Both the position numbers and the translations under genes were made by a program. A stretch of DNA of 64,000 bases from Paraburkholderia bannensis. GTDB lineage: Bacteria; Pseudomonadota; Gammaproteobacteria; Burkholderiales; Burkholderiaceae. Under the pieces are notes generated by a model, which was not told where the DNA came from, did no database searches, and saw nothing but the letters and a program-made list of their open reading frames with translations. Numbering within the stretch: position 1 is the stretch's first letter; each line of letters opens with the position of its first letter. The stretch lies in the NCBI RefSeq assembly GCF_014200455.1, contig NZ_JACHBW010000004.1, positions 310,001 through 374,000 on the forward strand, written 5' to 3'. Shown piece after piece: positions 42,352-54,552 of this stretch.

Positions 42352-42519
42352 TTACACGTTCCGGGTGAACTGGTTGTTATTGCGGGCCGGTTTGCCACGG
42401 CGACAGAAGAAGCTCACGCAATCGTCGAGAAAGTCATCGTAGTAGATCGGGATCATCCGCACTTGCTGCCAAAGCTTTCGGTCATCCTTGACGCTTATCT
42501 CGACGGCGCGCGAACCCAT
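42352..42519 (-). CDS. Possible 55-residue protein, unrecognised
   Basis: A short minus-strand ORF of 55 residues: MGSRAVEISVKDDRKLWQQV, then MIPIYYDDFLDDCVSFFCRR and a basic tail. The aromatic, acidic and Cys-containing middle looks protein-like, but there is no ribosome site and GC is lower than in neighbouring genes. It sits in the 42255-42833 gap beside a wrecked secretion locus, so it may be a fragment of an accessory gene. A hairpin (42677-42685 with 42690-42698) also lies in this gap. Confidence 0.3.
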   Translation of the reverse strand: MGSRAVEISVKDDRKLWQQVRMIPIYYDDFLDDCVSFFCRRGKPARNNNQFTRNV

Positions 42520-44787
42520 TCGCGAAGGCGCTGACCTGACCGATTCGGATTTTTCTTATGTCTTTCGCGTGACGACGTCCATAGATTGTCGCCTGGAATC
42601 GACGATGTCAGCGAGCCAAATGGTCGTGTCGGGATGGCTCGCATCCCCCTTTGGAGCCCGCGCAATGCGTGCTTCTTTTTAGCCTCTGTAGGCTAAAAGC
42701 GACGATTGCATGCGCAACGGATCAATATCCCTCAGACGATTCTCAAAGATGGTGAGACGTGACGTTCCTTGACACATTGCAAATCCTTACGCGGTAAGAA
42801 TCCAGGAATAAACGTTCTCCGGGGTTGGGTGTGATGAATCGCAGTTACAGGCTGGTCTTTAGTTGCGCGCGCAATATGCTGGTCGCCGTCGAAGAAACGG
42901 CAACGGCAGTAGGCAAGACGGGGGAAGCACGGGCAGCCGTGCGCGCCTCAAGTCCGTCTGGTCTTCGACCCTCGTTGCGTCGTCTCCTTCCTGCTGCATT
43001 GATTGCGCTTGCGCCCATGCTGTCGTTCGCGCAGATCGTTGCGGGCGGCGCGCACGCGCCGAACGTTATCCAGGCGCCCAACGGGATCGACCAGGTAAAC
43101 ATTAACCGTGCGTCCGGGGCTGGCGTTTCGGTCAATACCTACAACCGGTTCGACGTGCAGTCGAAAGGCGCGATCCTGAACAACTCGCCGACGATGGTTC
43201 AGTCGCAACTCGGCGGGATGATTAACGGCAATCCGAACTTCGCGCCGGGACAGGCTGCCAGGGTCATCGTCAACCAGGTCAACAGCGCGAACGCATCGCA
43301 GTTCAATGGCGCGCTCGAAGTCGCGGGCCAGCGGGCGAACGTGATTCTGGCCAATCCTTCGGGGATTTCCGTCAATGGCGGCACGTTCATCAACACGAGT
43401 CGCGCAACGCTGACCACCGGTACGCCGAACTATGCGGCGGACGGATCGCTGTCGGGCTTCAATATCACAGGCGGGAATATCGCGATCAGCGGCGCAGGTC
43501 TGAATGCGTCGGGCGTGGATCAGGTCGATCTGCTCTCGCGCGCCGTGCAGGCCAACGCCGCGATCTACGCGAAGACGAACCTGAATGTCGTGACTGGCGC
43601 GAACAGCGTCGACTACAACACACTCAACGCCACGCCCATTGCGGGCGATGGTGCAGCGCCGGGTGTCTCCATTGACGTGAGCAATCTCGGCGGCATGTAC
43701 GCCAATCGCATCGTGCTCGTCGGCACGGAGGCAGGCGTCGGGGTGTCGCTCAAGGGCGTCACGGCGGCGCAGGCGGGCGACCTCGTGCTGACATCGGCGG
43801 GCAAGCTCGTACTCGCGGGCCAGACGAATGCAAGCGGCAATATCGTTGCGAACGCAACTGGCGGCATCGACAATACGGGGACGACCTACGCGCAGCAGAA
43901 CGTTAGCCTGACTACGTCCGGCGCGCTGACCAACAGCGGCACGGTTGCCGCGCAGCAGAACACGATTGCAAGCGCCGGTTCAGTCAGTTCAACCGGCACG
44001 CTCGCGGCGGGCGTGAACAATGACGGTTCGCTTGCGCAGTCGGGCGATCTGAACGTGAACGCGTCAGGCGCGGTTACGGCGACCGGGCGGAATGTGGCGG
44101 GCGGCAATGCGAGCGTGAGCGGCGCGTCGGTGAATCTCGCGGGCGCGACCAACTCCGCTAACGGGACTTTATCGCTCGCTGCGAACAGCGGCGACCTGAA
44201 CCTGTCGGGCGCGACCACGACCGCAGGCGGCACGCTCAACGCAAGCGCGAGCGGCACGCTGACGAACGATAACGCAGCGATGTCGTCGGGCGGCGCGCAG
44301 ACCCTCACGGCGGGCGCGCTATCGAACCGCGGCGGTCAAATTATTTCGGGTAGCACGCTGACTGAAAGCGTTGCGGGCGCGACGAACAATCAAGGCGGCA
44401 CGATGCAGGCCGCAGGCGCGCTCGCCTCGTCGAGCGGGTCACTCGACAATTCTGGCGGCACCATTGCGTCGCTTAACGCAGACGGCGTGTCAATCACGAC
44501 GACCGGACTGCTCAACAACGGCGAGGGCGGCAGTATTGGCGGCAACGGTGACGTCAATCTGCAAGCCGGTCAGATTTCGAACGCCGGTTCAATTACCGCA
44601 GTGCAGACGCTGATAGCGCGCGCCGCGCAAACGCTCTTCAACAGCGGCACGTTCGCTGCCAATGGTGCGGTTTCGCTCACGGCCGGGACGACGCTTACCA
44701 ACACGAACACGCTGTCGGGCGGCTCGCTTGCCCTCTCGGCATCGACCTTCGACAACAGCGGCGGCACGGCCAGCGCCGACCAGTTTA

Positions 44788-44937
44788 CGCTGCACGCAGC
44801 GAACCTGGTGAATCACGGCGGCACCATCACGCAGACCGGAACCGGCGCGACCACGCTCGACGTAACCGGCATGCTCGACAACTCCGCGGGCGGGACGCTT
44901 GAAACCAACAGCACGGACCTGACGATTGCACCGGCCA
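44788..44937 (+). repeat. Haemagglutinin repeat, copy 1
   Basis: About 150 bases encoding AANLVNHGGTITQTG through NSTDLTIAP. A diverged copy begins at 45361, exactly 573 bases (191 codons) later, showing an internal repeat unit in the exoprotein. Confidence 0.7.
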
Positions 44938-45360
44938 CGCTCGACAACGACGGCGGCACGATCACGCACGCCGGAACCGGCAAGCTCTCGATCAACGCAG
45001 GCAACGGCGCGGGCGCGCTGTCGAATGTCGGCGGCAGGATCGCCGGTAACGGACAGGTTTCGCTACAGGGCGCCACGCTTAACAATACCGGCGGCTCAGT
45101 CGCGGCGCAAAACGGCTTGAGCGCGACGGTCGGCGGCGCGCTGAACAACGCGAACGGCAAGCTGGTTTCGAACACCGATACGAATCTCTCCAGCGGCACG
45201 CTGAACAACAACGGCGGCCAGATCGGCGCGAGCACAACGGAGACGATCAGCACAGGAACGCTGACCAATAGCGGCGGCTCGATTGTCGCGCCGACTCTCA
45301 CGTTGACGACGGGCGCGACGCTCGACAACAGCAGCGGCGATGTCGAAGCGAACCAGCTAT

Positions 45361-45510
45361 CGCTCAATGCTGCGAACCTCGTGAATCACGGCGGCACGAT
45401 CACGCAGTATGGCGCGTCGGCGACGGGCTTCGATGTGAGCGGCACGTTCGACAATTCGAACGGCGGCACATTCCAGACCAACAGCACGGACCTGACGCTT
45501 GCACCCGGCA
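45361..45510 (+). repeat. Haemagglutinin repeat, copy 2
   Basis: The second copy (NAANLVNHGGTITQYG through NSTDLTLAP) ends right at the deletion junction near 45511. The repeat's end may mark where the exoprotein gene was cut. Confidence 0.7.
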
Positions 45511-45511
45511 G

Positions 45512-46201
45512 AACGACGTGCTCGGCGGCTATGTGCAGCTATCGAAGCGATTCGGCGACAGCTTCATCGACGACACGACGATACCGACCCAGAAGCGCAA
45601 CAACACGTTTCTGGAGTTCGGCGCGACCGACCGGCATTACTTCGGTGCTGCGCAGTTCGACGGCACACTCGCCTATCGTCAGGGCATCGGCGGCTTGGGC
45701 GCGACTCCAGACCCGTATATCGACGGCCCGACGTACCGCTTTCATATGGCCGTGCTCGACGCGAACCTGTCGGTCCCGTTCGCCATCGCGAACCAGCCGT
45801 TCCGGTACGTCGCGACATTCCACGGCCAGTTCACCAACGACACGCTTTTCTACATCGACGAGCTGACCATCGGCAGCCGGTACACCGTGCGCGGCTTCGA
45901 CGGAGAATCGATGCTCGCGGCCGAACGCGGATTCTACTGGCGCAACGAACTGCAATGGCCGGTCCTTCAGACGGGACAGACGTTATATGCGGGGATCGAC
46001 TACGGGCGCGTGTTCGGGCCGAACACGGCGTTACTAGCGGGGACGCAACTGGCGGGCGCGGTGATTGGCATTCGTGGCGGGGTGCCGACGAAGTATGTCG
46101 GCGTCTCGTATGACCTGTTTGCAGGGACGCCGATCTACAAACCTGAAGGTTTCCCGACCGTACGCTGGACGGTCGGGTTCCAGATTACGGGACAGTTCTA
46201 G
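45512..46201 (+). pseudogene. C-terminal remnant of a TpsB (ShlB/FhaC) outer-membrane transporter
   Basis: The frame NDVLGGYVQLSKRFG to the TAG at 46199-46201 encodes 229 residues of the beta-barrel end of a TpsB transporter, including TVRGFDGE with the RGF motif and a barrel-closing last strand (VGFQITGQF). Intact TpsB proteins are about 550-600 residues with POTRA domains, all missing here. It is fused out of frame to the truncated exoprotein gene just upstream. GTG 45518 could start translation, but there is no signal peptide. It is the partner gene of the exoprotein, so one deletion removed the exoprotein's back and the transporter's front. Confidence 0.87.
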
Positions 46202-46334
46202 GCGTGAGCGGACGCGCCGCCGAAAGCAACACGCGCCGCGCCGCCTTTCGACCGTCCCACGCAACTGCGCCAACCATTTCGCGCCATTGTTCGGCGTCCC
46301 ACCGCCAGCCTTCAATGGTGCGAACGGACCGAGC

Positions 46335-47777
46335 TTAGTGACGAATCATCACGTGACGCGCCACGGTGTAATCCTCCAGCGCATACGCCGACATATCCTT
46401 GCCATAACCCGAGCGCTTGAAGCCGCCATGCGGCATCTCGCTCACGAGCATGAAGTGCGTGTTGACCCAGGTGCAGCCGTATTGCAGACGCGAACTGAAC
46501 TGCATCGCCGTGCCCACGTCCCGGGTCCACACCGAACTCGCCAGGCCATATTCGGAATCGTTGGCGAATTCCAGCGCCTGTTCGGCGTCGCACACCGGCG
46601 TAATCGACACGACCGGCCCGAACACTTCGCGCTGCACGATTTCATCGGTTTGACGCGCACCGGCGATCACGGTCGGCTCGTAGAAATAGCCGCGCTCGCC
46701 CCACGCACGACCGCCCGCGACCACTTCGATATGCGCATTGTCACGCGCGCGATCGACAAAGCCCGCCACGCGATCGCGCTGACGCGCCGAAATCAGCGGC
46801 CCCATTTCCACGCCTTCATCACGCTGCTCGCCGAGTTTGATGGTTTTCACGGCTGCGGCGAGATCGGCCACCAGTCGTTCGTACACCTTCTGATCGGCGT
46901 AAATGCGGCAGGCGGCCGTGCAATCCTGGCCCGCGTTATAAAAACCAAACGTACGAATGCCTTCCACCACCGAAGCGATGTCGGCATCGGCCAGCACGAT
47001 CACGGGCGCCTTGCCGCCCAGTTCCAGATGCGTGCGCTTCACGGTCTGCGCGGCGCTCTGCATGATCTTCTGGCCCGTGCCCACATCCCCCGTGATTGAG
47101 ACCAGGCGAATATGGCGATGCGCGGACAGCGGCGCGCCCACGCTCTCGCCGCGCCCCGTGACGATATTGAGCACGCCGCGCGGGAACAGATCGACGGCGG
47201 CTTCGGCCAGCAGCAGCGCGGTCAGCGGCGTGAGTTCCGAGCTTTTGAGCACGACGGTGTTACCCGCCGCCAGCGCCGGGCCGATCTTCCACGCTGCCAT
47301 CATCAGCGGATAATTCCACGGCGCGATGCCCGCCACCGCGCCCAACGGATCGCGGCGAATCATGCTGGTATGGCCCGCGAGATATTCGCCTGCTGCAAGA
47401 CCGTGCTGCGTGCGCGCCGCGCCCGCGAAATAGCGCAGCACATCGGCAATTGCGGGAATTTCGTCGTTGAGCGCGGCGGAATACGGCTTGCCGCAATTGA
47501 GCGATTCGAGGTGTGCGAAGCGCTCGGCGTTACGCTCGATGCGGCTTGCGAGTTCGATCAGCGCTTCGGCGCGCTCGCGCGGCGTGGTGGCGGCCCATGC
47601 GGGAAACGCGGCATGCGCGGCCGCGACAGCCTGTTCCACCTGTGCCGTGGAGGCTTCCGCGATCTCGCACAAGGGCACGCCCGTGGCCGCGTTATAGACC
47701 GCATCGGCAGGACCTTCGCCCGCCACCAGTTGACCGTCGATCAAAAGACGCGACGGCAATTCCAGTTTGTTCGTCAT
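46335..47777 (-). CDS. patD: Gamma-aminobutyraldehyde dehydrogenase (PatD-like)
   Basis: A 480-residue NAD-dependent aldehyde dehydrogenase. Catalytic Glu lies in HLELGGKAP and catalytic Cys in [39 protein letters not shown] and [26 protein letters not shown] are family segments. Sequence style matches PatD/Prr, which turns 4-aminobutanal from putrescine into GABA. Good start with GGACACC upstream on this strand. A small uncertain ORF lies upstream. No putrescine aminotransferase is in the window. Confidence 0.92.
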   Translation of the reverse strand: MTNKLELPSRLLIDGQLVAGEGPADAVYNAATGVPLCEIAEASTAQVEQAVAAAHAAFPAWAATTPRERAEALIELASRIERNAERFAHLESLNCGKPYSAALNDEIPAIADVLRYFAGAARTQHGLAAGEYLAGHTSMIRRDPLGAVAGIAPWNYPLMMAAWKIGPALAAGNTVVLKSSELTPLTALLLAEAAVDLFPRGVLNIVTGRGESVGAPLSAHRHIRLVSITGDVGTGQKIMQSAAQTVKRTHLELGGKAPVIVLADADIASVVEGIRTFGFYNAGQDCTAACRIYADQKVYERLVADLAAAVKTIKLGEQRDEGVEMGPLISARQRDRVAGFVDRARDNAHIEVVAGGRAWGERGYFYEPTVIAGARQTDEIVQREVFGPVVSITPVCDAEQALEFANDSEYGLASSVWTRDVGTAMQFSSRLQYGCTWVNTHFMLVSEMPHGGFKRSGYGKDMSAYALEDYTVARHVMIRH

Positions 47778-47807
47778 GGTGTCCTTGTGGCTGTTCTGTG
47801 GGAGTCT

Positions 47808-48035
47808 TCAGTCGATGCCGTTGCCCGGCGACGTCGGTGCGCCGTCGTCGTATTGCGCGAGAAAATCCATTATCGTCCGATGATAAAGCGAAAAGCCCGT
47901 GTAATCGATCAGATTCTGATTGGGCGATTTGAGCACGCGATGCGTGCGGCGCGCACTATTTTGAATCGTCACAAGTTCGTCCCGGCCAGGGAAATACGCG
48001 CGCATCGGGTGCGCCCGTGCACACTGAAGCGGCAT
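47808..48035 (-). CDS. Uncertain small ORF upstream of patD
   Basis: A possible 75-residue protein beginning MPLQCARAHPMRAYFPGRDE and ending FLAQYDDGAPTSPGNGID. ATG 48035 and 48005 are possible; neither has a ribosome site. GC is a little lower than in patD. It could be the patD leader region rather than a gene. A palindrome TGATGC-T-GCATCA (48035-48047) abuts its start. Confidence 0.35.
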   Translation of the reverse strand: MPLQCARAHPMRAYFPGRDELVTIQNSARRTHRVLKSPNQNLIDYTGFSLYHRTIMDFLAQYDDGAPTSPGNGID

Positions 48036-48047
48036 GATGCTGCATCA
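48035..48047. promoter_or_regulatory. Short palindrome upstream of patD region
   Basis: TGATGC-T-GCATCA, six-base arms about one centre base. It lies in the divergent gap between the patD side and the cdh gene and could be an operator. No known regulator is adjacent. Confidence 0.3.
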
Positions 48048-48144
48048 AGCGCGCGTCACAGAGTTTCGGCTACACTCCCCGCAGCATGCCAAGCCCGCGC
48101 GGCGCTCCGCGCGGTTCTGAAGCTCACTCGCCCCATCCGCGCCG

Positions 48145-48939
48145 ATGTTCCGAATCCGTCACGCTGCCGCTGCGCCCTCCTCACCACGCCGTTACGCATC
48201 GCTTGCCGCCGCTCTGGGCGCTTCGCTGATCGCGGCGCTTGCCGCCACGGGCTGCGTGCGGCTCTCCACCTTCGACCCGAACGGCCTCTGGAAAGTGGTG
48301 GGAGAGCAGTGCGTGCCGAACGCGCGCGACAAGGGTCAACCGGGGCCATGCACGACGGTCGATTTCCAGAAGCGCTATGCGGTGCTCAAGGACATCAGCG
48401 GCCGCGCGCAATATCTGCTGATTCCCACCGATCGCGTTTCCGGCATCGAAAGCCCCGATATTCTCTACGGCGGCTCGCCCGAATATTGGGCCGGCGCATG
48501 GGCCGCCGGTCGCTATGTGAACGACAAGCTCAAGATGACGCTCACGCCCACGCAACTGGGCCTCGAAATCAACTCGTCGCAGCAGCGCTCGCAGAACCAA
48601 CTGCATATTCACGTCGATTGCATGCGCAACGATATCGCCGATGCGCTCGCGCCGTACCGGCACGACGCTCCGGGTTCATGGCGCTGGGCCACGCTCGACG
48701 GCAAGCGCTATCGCGTCACGCGCGTGACCAGCCTCACCGATCGCGACAATCCCTTCCGCGTAGTCGAGCGCAGCCTCGACCCGCAGCAGGCCATGGCCAC
48801 GCAAACGATCCTCGTGACCGGCGCGGGCGCCGACACCGCGCACGACGGCTGGCTCGTCGTCAACAGCGCCCAGGATCTGGATGGCGGCACGGGCACCGCG
48901 GAAGGTCTGCTGGATCATTCCTGCGCCCTGGCCAGATAA
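48145..48939 (+). CDS. cdh: CDP-diacylglycerol pyrophosphatase
   Basis: A 264-residue membrane-anchored enzyme that splits CDP-diacylglycerol to phosphatidate and CMP. The N-terminus has a hydrophobic anchor (LAAALGASLIAALAATGC), which is also lipobox-like. Family marks: CVPNARDKGQPGPC, YLLIPTDRVSGIESPDIL, and QLHIHVDCMR, the HIT-like histidine motif. The length fits Cdh. The start lacks a strong ribosome site. It converges with the MarR gene and is divergent from patD. Confidence 0.9.
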   Translation: MFRIRHAAAAPSSPRRYASLAAALGASLIAALAATGCVRLSTFDPNGLWKVVGEQCVPNARDKGQPGPCTTVDFQKRYAVLKDISGRAQYLLIPTDRVSGIESPDILYGGSPEYWAGAWAAGRYVNDKLKMTLTPTQLGLEINSSQQRSQNQLHIHVDCMRNDIADALAPYRHDAPGSWRWATLDGKRYRVTRVTSLTDRDNPFRVVERSLDPQQAMATQTILVTGAGADTAHDGWLVVNSAQDLDGGTGTAEGLLDHSCALAR

Positions 48940-48955
48940 GGCCGGCTGACGCGGC

Positions 48956-49459
48956 TCAATTGGCCTCGTCCTCGCGGGCGAGCGCCACGAGCCAGCGACG
49001 AATCACCTGCTCCTCGTCGGCATCGAAGCCTTCCAGCATCTGCGCTTCCAGTCTCCTCACGCGCGCACGGCACTGCTTGAGCAGGCTTTGCCCCGCCTGC
49101 GTCACCTCAATCTGCTGGATGCGTCCATGCACCGGATGCGGCCGACGCTCGATCAAGGCATTGCGCGCGAGGTTCGCTACGATCACGCTGACCGTCTGTG
49201 GCGTGAGCGCCGCTAGGCGCGCGAGATCCGCTCCCGACACCCCCGGATAAGCGACGAGCATGGTCAACACCACGAATTGCGGCGGCGTGATGCCCAGATC
49301 GTCCAGCGCCCGCTCCATGCGCAGACGCTGCGCTGCGCCCGCCTGACGCAGCAGATAGCCGATATAACCGCTCTCGCCGCGTTTGCCTTCGCCCGCCGCG
49401 GGAATATTCGCCGCGCTTTCAGGCCCGGTTTTGGGTTTACGCTTCGTTGTATTGCGCAT
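48956..49459 (-). CDS. MarR-family transcriptional regulator
   Basis: A 167-residue winged-helix regulator. MERALDDLGITPPQFVVLTMLVAYPGVSGADLARLAALTPQTVSVIVANLARNALIERRPH is the MarR DNA-binding core, with the wing in HPVHGRIQQIEVT. It begins immediately beside an inverted repeat (49462-49496) and is divergent from a carboxymuconolactone-decarboxylase-like gene, 66 bases away. It most likely represses that gene and itself and responds to a small ligand or oxidant. Confidence 0.93.
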   Translation of the reverse strand: MRNTTKRKPKTGPESAANIPAAGEGKRGESGYIGYLLRQAGAAQRLRMERALDDLGITPPQFVVLTMLVAYPGVSGADLARLAALTPQTVSVIVANLARNALIERRPHPVHGRIQQIEVTQAGQSLLKQCRARVRRLEAQMLEGFDADEEQVIRRWLVALAREDEAN

Positions 49460-49461
49460 AA

Positions 49462-49496
49462 TATCAGAGTTCGAATATGATGTTCGTGCTCTGATA
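49462..49496. promoter_or_regulatory. Candidate MarR operator
   Basis: Exact arms TATCAGAG (49462-49469) and CTCTGATA (49489-49496) flank 19 bases in the 66-base divergent gap. The location, touching the marR start and near the ahpD-like promoter, fits a shared operator. Confidence 0.55.
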
Positions 49497-49525
49497 CTAT
49501 CTCCGAACCCAGGCGAGGTCCAGTC

Positions 49526-49984
49526 ATGTCACACCGCATTTCCTACGAAACGTTTTCGCACGATGCACCGCAAGTGGTCGCGGGCCTCGTGACGATGAGC
49601 AAGGCCGTGGATGCTTCCGGCCTTGAAAAATCGCTGACCGAGTTGCTGAAGATTCGCGCGTCGCAAATCAACGGCTGCGCGTTCTGCATCCAGTACCACC
49701 TCAACATCGCCCGCGATCTGCCGATTGCGCGCGAAAAGCTCGACCTGGTGTCGGCATGGCACGAGGCGCGCGCGTTCTTCAGCGAACGCGAGCAAGCCGC
49801 GCTGGCCTATACGGAAGCGCTCACGGCGAAGTTGCACGAGGGGGTGAGCGAAGCGCTCTATCGGGAAGTGGCCGAGCAGTTTCCCGGCGAGCAGATGGCA
49901 TTTCTGACCACGGCCATCGCCAATATCAATGCGTGGAATCGCATTGGCGTGGCGTTGCAGTTTGCACCGCCGGTGAAGGCTTGA
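49526..49984 (+). CDS. Carboxymuconolactone decarboxylase / AhpD-like protein
   Basis: A 152-residue all-helical protein with the CxxC-x3-H redox motif of AhpD-type hydroperoxidases (GCAFCIQYHLNIARDL). The rest (ERE-QAALAYTEAL, TTAIANINAWNRIGVAL) matches the family. AhpD-like proteins reduce peroxides through the CxxC pair; others decarboxylate lactones. Divergent from a MarR regulator with a shared palindrome, it is likely induced by oxidative or organic-peroxide stress. The exact substrate is unknown. Confidence 0.92.
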   Translation: MSHRISYETFSHDAPQVVAGLVTMSKAVDASGLEKSLTELLKIRASQINGCAFCIQYHLNIARDLPIAREKLDLVSAWHEARAFFSEREQAALAYTEALTAKLHEGVSEALYREVAEQFPGEQMAFLTTAIANINAWNRIGVALQFAPPVKA

Positions 49985-50012
49985 AGTGGCTTCGGGCCTT
50001 GCGCTTGATCGA

Positions 50013-50046
50013 CCCGGGCCTGTTGCATTGCGCGAACAGGACCGGG
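50013..50046. terminator. Hairpin between convergent genes
   Basis: CCCGGGCCTGTT (50013-50024) pairs with AACAGGACCGGG (50035-50046), one mismatch, loop of 10. It lies between the AhpD-like gene and the end of liuD. No T-run. Confidence 0.45.
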
Positions 50047-50053
50047 CCGATGG

Positions 50054-52063
<2,010 letters not shown>

Positions 52064-52083
52064 GAAGAGTCTCGCTAGGGGTC

Positions 52084-52869
52084 TCAAACGCGCCAAAGCG
52101 GCGTGCGCTTTTCAAGGAACGACGACACGCCGTCGCGACCTTCCTCGCTCGCGCGGATGCGTGCAATGCGCAGCGCCGTATCGTCGATCAAGGTGTCGTC
52201 GATGGTCACGCCCGCGACGTCCTGCACCAGCTGTTTGCACTCGCGCACCGCATTCGGGCTGTTGGCGCAGAGCGCCTGGGCGAGTCGCTGCACGGTGACG
52301 TCAAGTTCGTCTGCGCTTACGGCTTCGCTCACGAGGCCCAGACGCAGCGCGGTCGCGCAATCGAAAGCTTCCGCCGTGACGAAATACCGGCGCGAAGCCT
52401 GCTCGCCCAGCGCGCGAATTACATAGGGCGCGATGGTGGCGGGCATCAGGCCAAGGCGCGCCTCGGACAAACAGAAGTGCACCGTATCGGCCGCCACGAC
52501 GATATCCGCCGCGCAGACCAGACCCATGCCGCCCGCGTAGGCGTCGCCATGCACGCGTGCGATCACGGGTTTAGGACAGCGATAGATGGCCGAGAGCATC
52601 TGCGCGAGGCGCAACGCATCGGCGTGATTTTCATCGTCCGAATAGCCCGCCATCTTACGCATCCAGTTCAGATCCGCACCTGCACAGAAGGCCTTGCCGT
52701 TTGCCGCGAGCACGATCGCACGCACGTCGTCGCGCGCGCCGAGCGCGGTGAACGCCGCCCCCAGATCGGCGATCATGGTTTCGTTGAAGGCGTTGCGCAC
52801 GTCGGGACGGTTCAGCGTGACCGTGGCGACATGTTCCGCGCACGCGACGGTGAGCGTTTCATATTTCAT
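52084..52869 (-). CDS. liuC: 3-methylglutaconyl-CoA hydratase
   Basis: A 261-residue crotonase-family enzyme. The oxyanion-hole segments are GKAFCAGADLNWMRKM and DAYAGGMGLVCAADIVVA, and RNAFNETMIADL is the family's N-terminal block. In the operon between the two carboxylase subunits it hydrates 3-methylglutaconyl-CoA to HMG-CoA. Assignment beyond enoyl-CoA hydratase rests on the operon position, which is the standard liuC place. Confidence 0.92.
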   Translation of the reverse strand: MKYETLTVACAEHVATVTLNRPDVRNAFNETMIADLGAAFTALGARDDVRAIVLAANGKAFCAGADLNWMRKMAGYSDDENHADALRLAQMLSAIYRCPKPVIARVHGDAYAGGMGLVCAADIVVAADTVHFCLSEARLGLMPATIAPYVIRALGEQASRRYFVTAEAFDCATALRLGLVSEAVSADELDVTVQRLAQALCANSPNAVRECKQLVQDVAGVTIDDTLIDDTALRIARIRASEEGRDGVSSFLEKRTPLWRV

Positions 52870-52896
52870 GGTGATCTCTCCTGCTCGCTCGCGGCC

Positions 52897-54504
52897 TTAC
52901 ATGCGGAACACGCCAAAGCGCGTATCCTCGATCGGCGCGTTCATCGTCGCCGACAAACCCAGGCCCAGCACGTCGCGCGTCTGGGCCGGATCGATCACGC
53001 CGTCGTCCCACAGGCGCGCGCTCGCGTAGTAAGGATGGCCCTGGCGCTCGTACTGCTCGCGGATCGGCTGCTTGAACGCTTCCTCTTCTTGCGCGCTCCA
53101 GTTGCCGCCCTTCGCCTCGATGCCGTCGCGGCGCACCGTAGCGAGCACCGATGCGGCCTGTTCGCCGCCCATCACCGAAATGCGCGCGTTGGGCCACATC
53201 CACAGGAAACGCGGCGAATACGCGCGACCGCACATGCCGTAATTACCCGCGCCGAACGAGCCGCCGATAATGACCGTGAATTTAGGCACTTTTGCCGTCG
53301 CCACGGCCGTCACCATCTTCGCGCCATTGCGAGCGATGCCTTCGTTTTCGTACTTGCGCCCCACCATGAAACCCGTGATGTTCTGCAGGAACACCAGCGG
53401 GATTTTTCGTTGCGCGCACAACTCAATGAAGTGCGCGCCTTTGAGCGCCGATTCCGAAAACAGAATGCCGTTATTCGCGACGATGCCGACCGGATGGCCC
53501 CAGATATGCGCGAAGCCGGTCACGAGCGTGGTGCCGTAGCGGGCCTTGAATTCGTCGAACGCCGAATCGTCGACGATGCGCGCGATCACCTCCCGCACGT
53601 CGAAAGGCTTGCGCGTATCGACAGGAATCACGCCATACAGGCTCTTTGCGTCGTAGCGCGGCGGCAGCGGTTCGCGCAGCGCGACCGGGGGCACCTTCGT
53701 GCGATTCAGATTGCCGACGATGGAACGCGCGATGGCCAGCGCGTGCGCATCGTTCTGTGCGAGATGATCGGCCACGCCGGAAAGGCGCGTATGCACGTCG
53801 CCGCCGCCGAGGTCTTCGGCGCTGACTTCTTCACCCGTCGCGGCTTTGACGAGCGGCGGTCCACCCAGAAAAATCGTGCCCTGGTTCTTGACGATGATAG
53901 ATTCGTCGCTCATCGCGGGCACATAGGCGCCGCCCGCTGTACACGATCCCATCACCACGGCGATCTGCGGAATGCCTTGCGCCGAGAGATTGGCCTGGTT
54001 GTAGAAGATGCGGCCAAAGTGATCGCGATCGGGGAAGACATCGTCCTGATTCGGCAGGTTCGCTCCGCCCGAATCGACCAGATAGACGCAGGGCAAGCGA
54101 TTCTCTTGCGCGATTTCCTGCGCGCGCACGTGCTTCTTGACCGTGACGGGATAGTACGTGCCGCCCTTGACCGTCGCGTCGTTGCAGACGATCACGCACT
54201 CCTGACCCGCAATGCGCCCGATGCCCGTGATAACGCCTGCGCCCGGCGCATCGTCGTTATACATGCCATAGGCGGCCAGTTGCGAAAGCTCCAGAAAAGG
54301 CGTGCCCGGATCGAGCAGTTGCGCGATGCGCTCACGCGGCAGCAGTTTGCCGCGCGAAACGTGCTTGTCGCGCGCGGCTTCGCCGCCGCCCAGCGAAAGC
54401 TTCTGGATTTTTTCGCGCAGATCGGCAACCAGCGCTTCGAGCGCGGCGGCGTTGGTCTTGAAGTCGTCCGAGCGCGGGTTGAGTTTGGTTTCGATGATCG
54501 GCAT
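52897..54504 (-). CDS. liuB: Methylcrotonyl-CoA carboxylase carboxyltransferase subunit
   Basis: A 535-residue carboxyltransferase, full length. Segments: [76 protein letters not shown], and [32 protein letters not shown]. It transfers carboxyl from biotin on LiuD to methylcrotonyl-CoA. Second gene of the operon; 48 bases after liuA. Confidence 0.95.
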   Translation of the reverse strand: MPIIETKLNPRSDDFKTNAAALEALVADLREKIQKLSLGGGEAARDKHVSRGKLLPRERIAQLLDPGTPFLELSQLAAYGMYNDDAPGAGVITGIGRIAGQECVIVCNDATVKGGTYYPVTVKKHVRAQEIAQENRLPCVYLVDSGGANLPNQDDVFPDRDHFGRIFYNQANLSAQGIPQIAVVMGSCTAGGAYVPAMSDESIIVKNQGTIFLGGPPLVKAATGEEVSAEDLGGGDVHTRLSGVADHLAQNDAHALAIARSIVGNLNRTKVPPVALREPLPPRYDAKSLYGVIPVDTRKPFDVREVIARIVDDSAFDEFKARYGTTLVTGFAHIWGHPVGIVANNGILFSESALKGAHFIELCAQRKIPLVFLQNITGFMVGRKYENEGIARNGAKMVTAVATAKVPKFTVIIGGSFGAGNYGMCGRAYSPRFLWMWPNARISVMGGEQAASVLATVRRDGIEAKGGNWSAQEEEAFKQPIREQYERQGHPYYASARLWDDGVIDPAQTRDVLGLGLSATMNAPIEDTRFGVFRM

Positions 54505-54552
54505 CTCGTTGTCCTCGCAACGTTCTGGCTTTATTCTGGCTTTATGCTGGCT

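Larger units (their letters stand above)
42834..45511 (+). pseudogene. Filamentous haemagglutinin-like TPS exoprotein (TpsA), truncated
   Basis: The front of a two-partner-secretion exoprotein. ATG 42834 begins an extended signal peptide (MNRSYRLVFSCARNMLVAVEE), followed by a cleavable signal to LSFA and the TPS domain: VNINRASGAGVSVNTYNRFDV, then LANPSGISVNGGTFINTSRATLTTG. Then come long Gly/Asn/Thr repeats (DNSGGT, NNGG) of the beta-helix. Real exoproteins of this kind run to several thousand residues, but here the frame is cut at about 45511 and joins the end of a TpsB gene out of frame. The open frame continues to 45866 only as nonsense. So about 890 residues remain, lacking the C-terminal region. 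Confidence 0.88.

Noticed and set aside
45512..45866. Continuation of the haemagglutinin frame beyond the junction
   Set aside because: The translation turns Ser/Arg/Thr-rich and is the shadow of the TpsB barrel frame.
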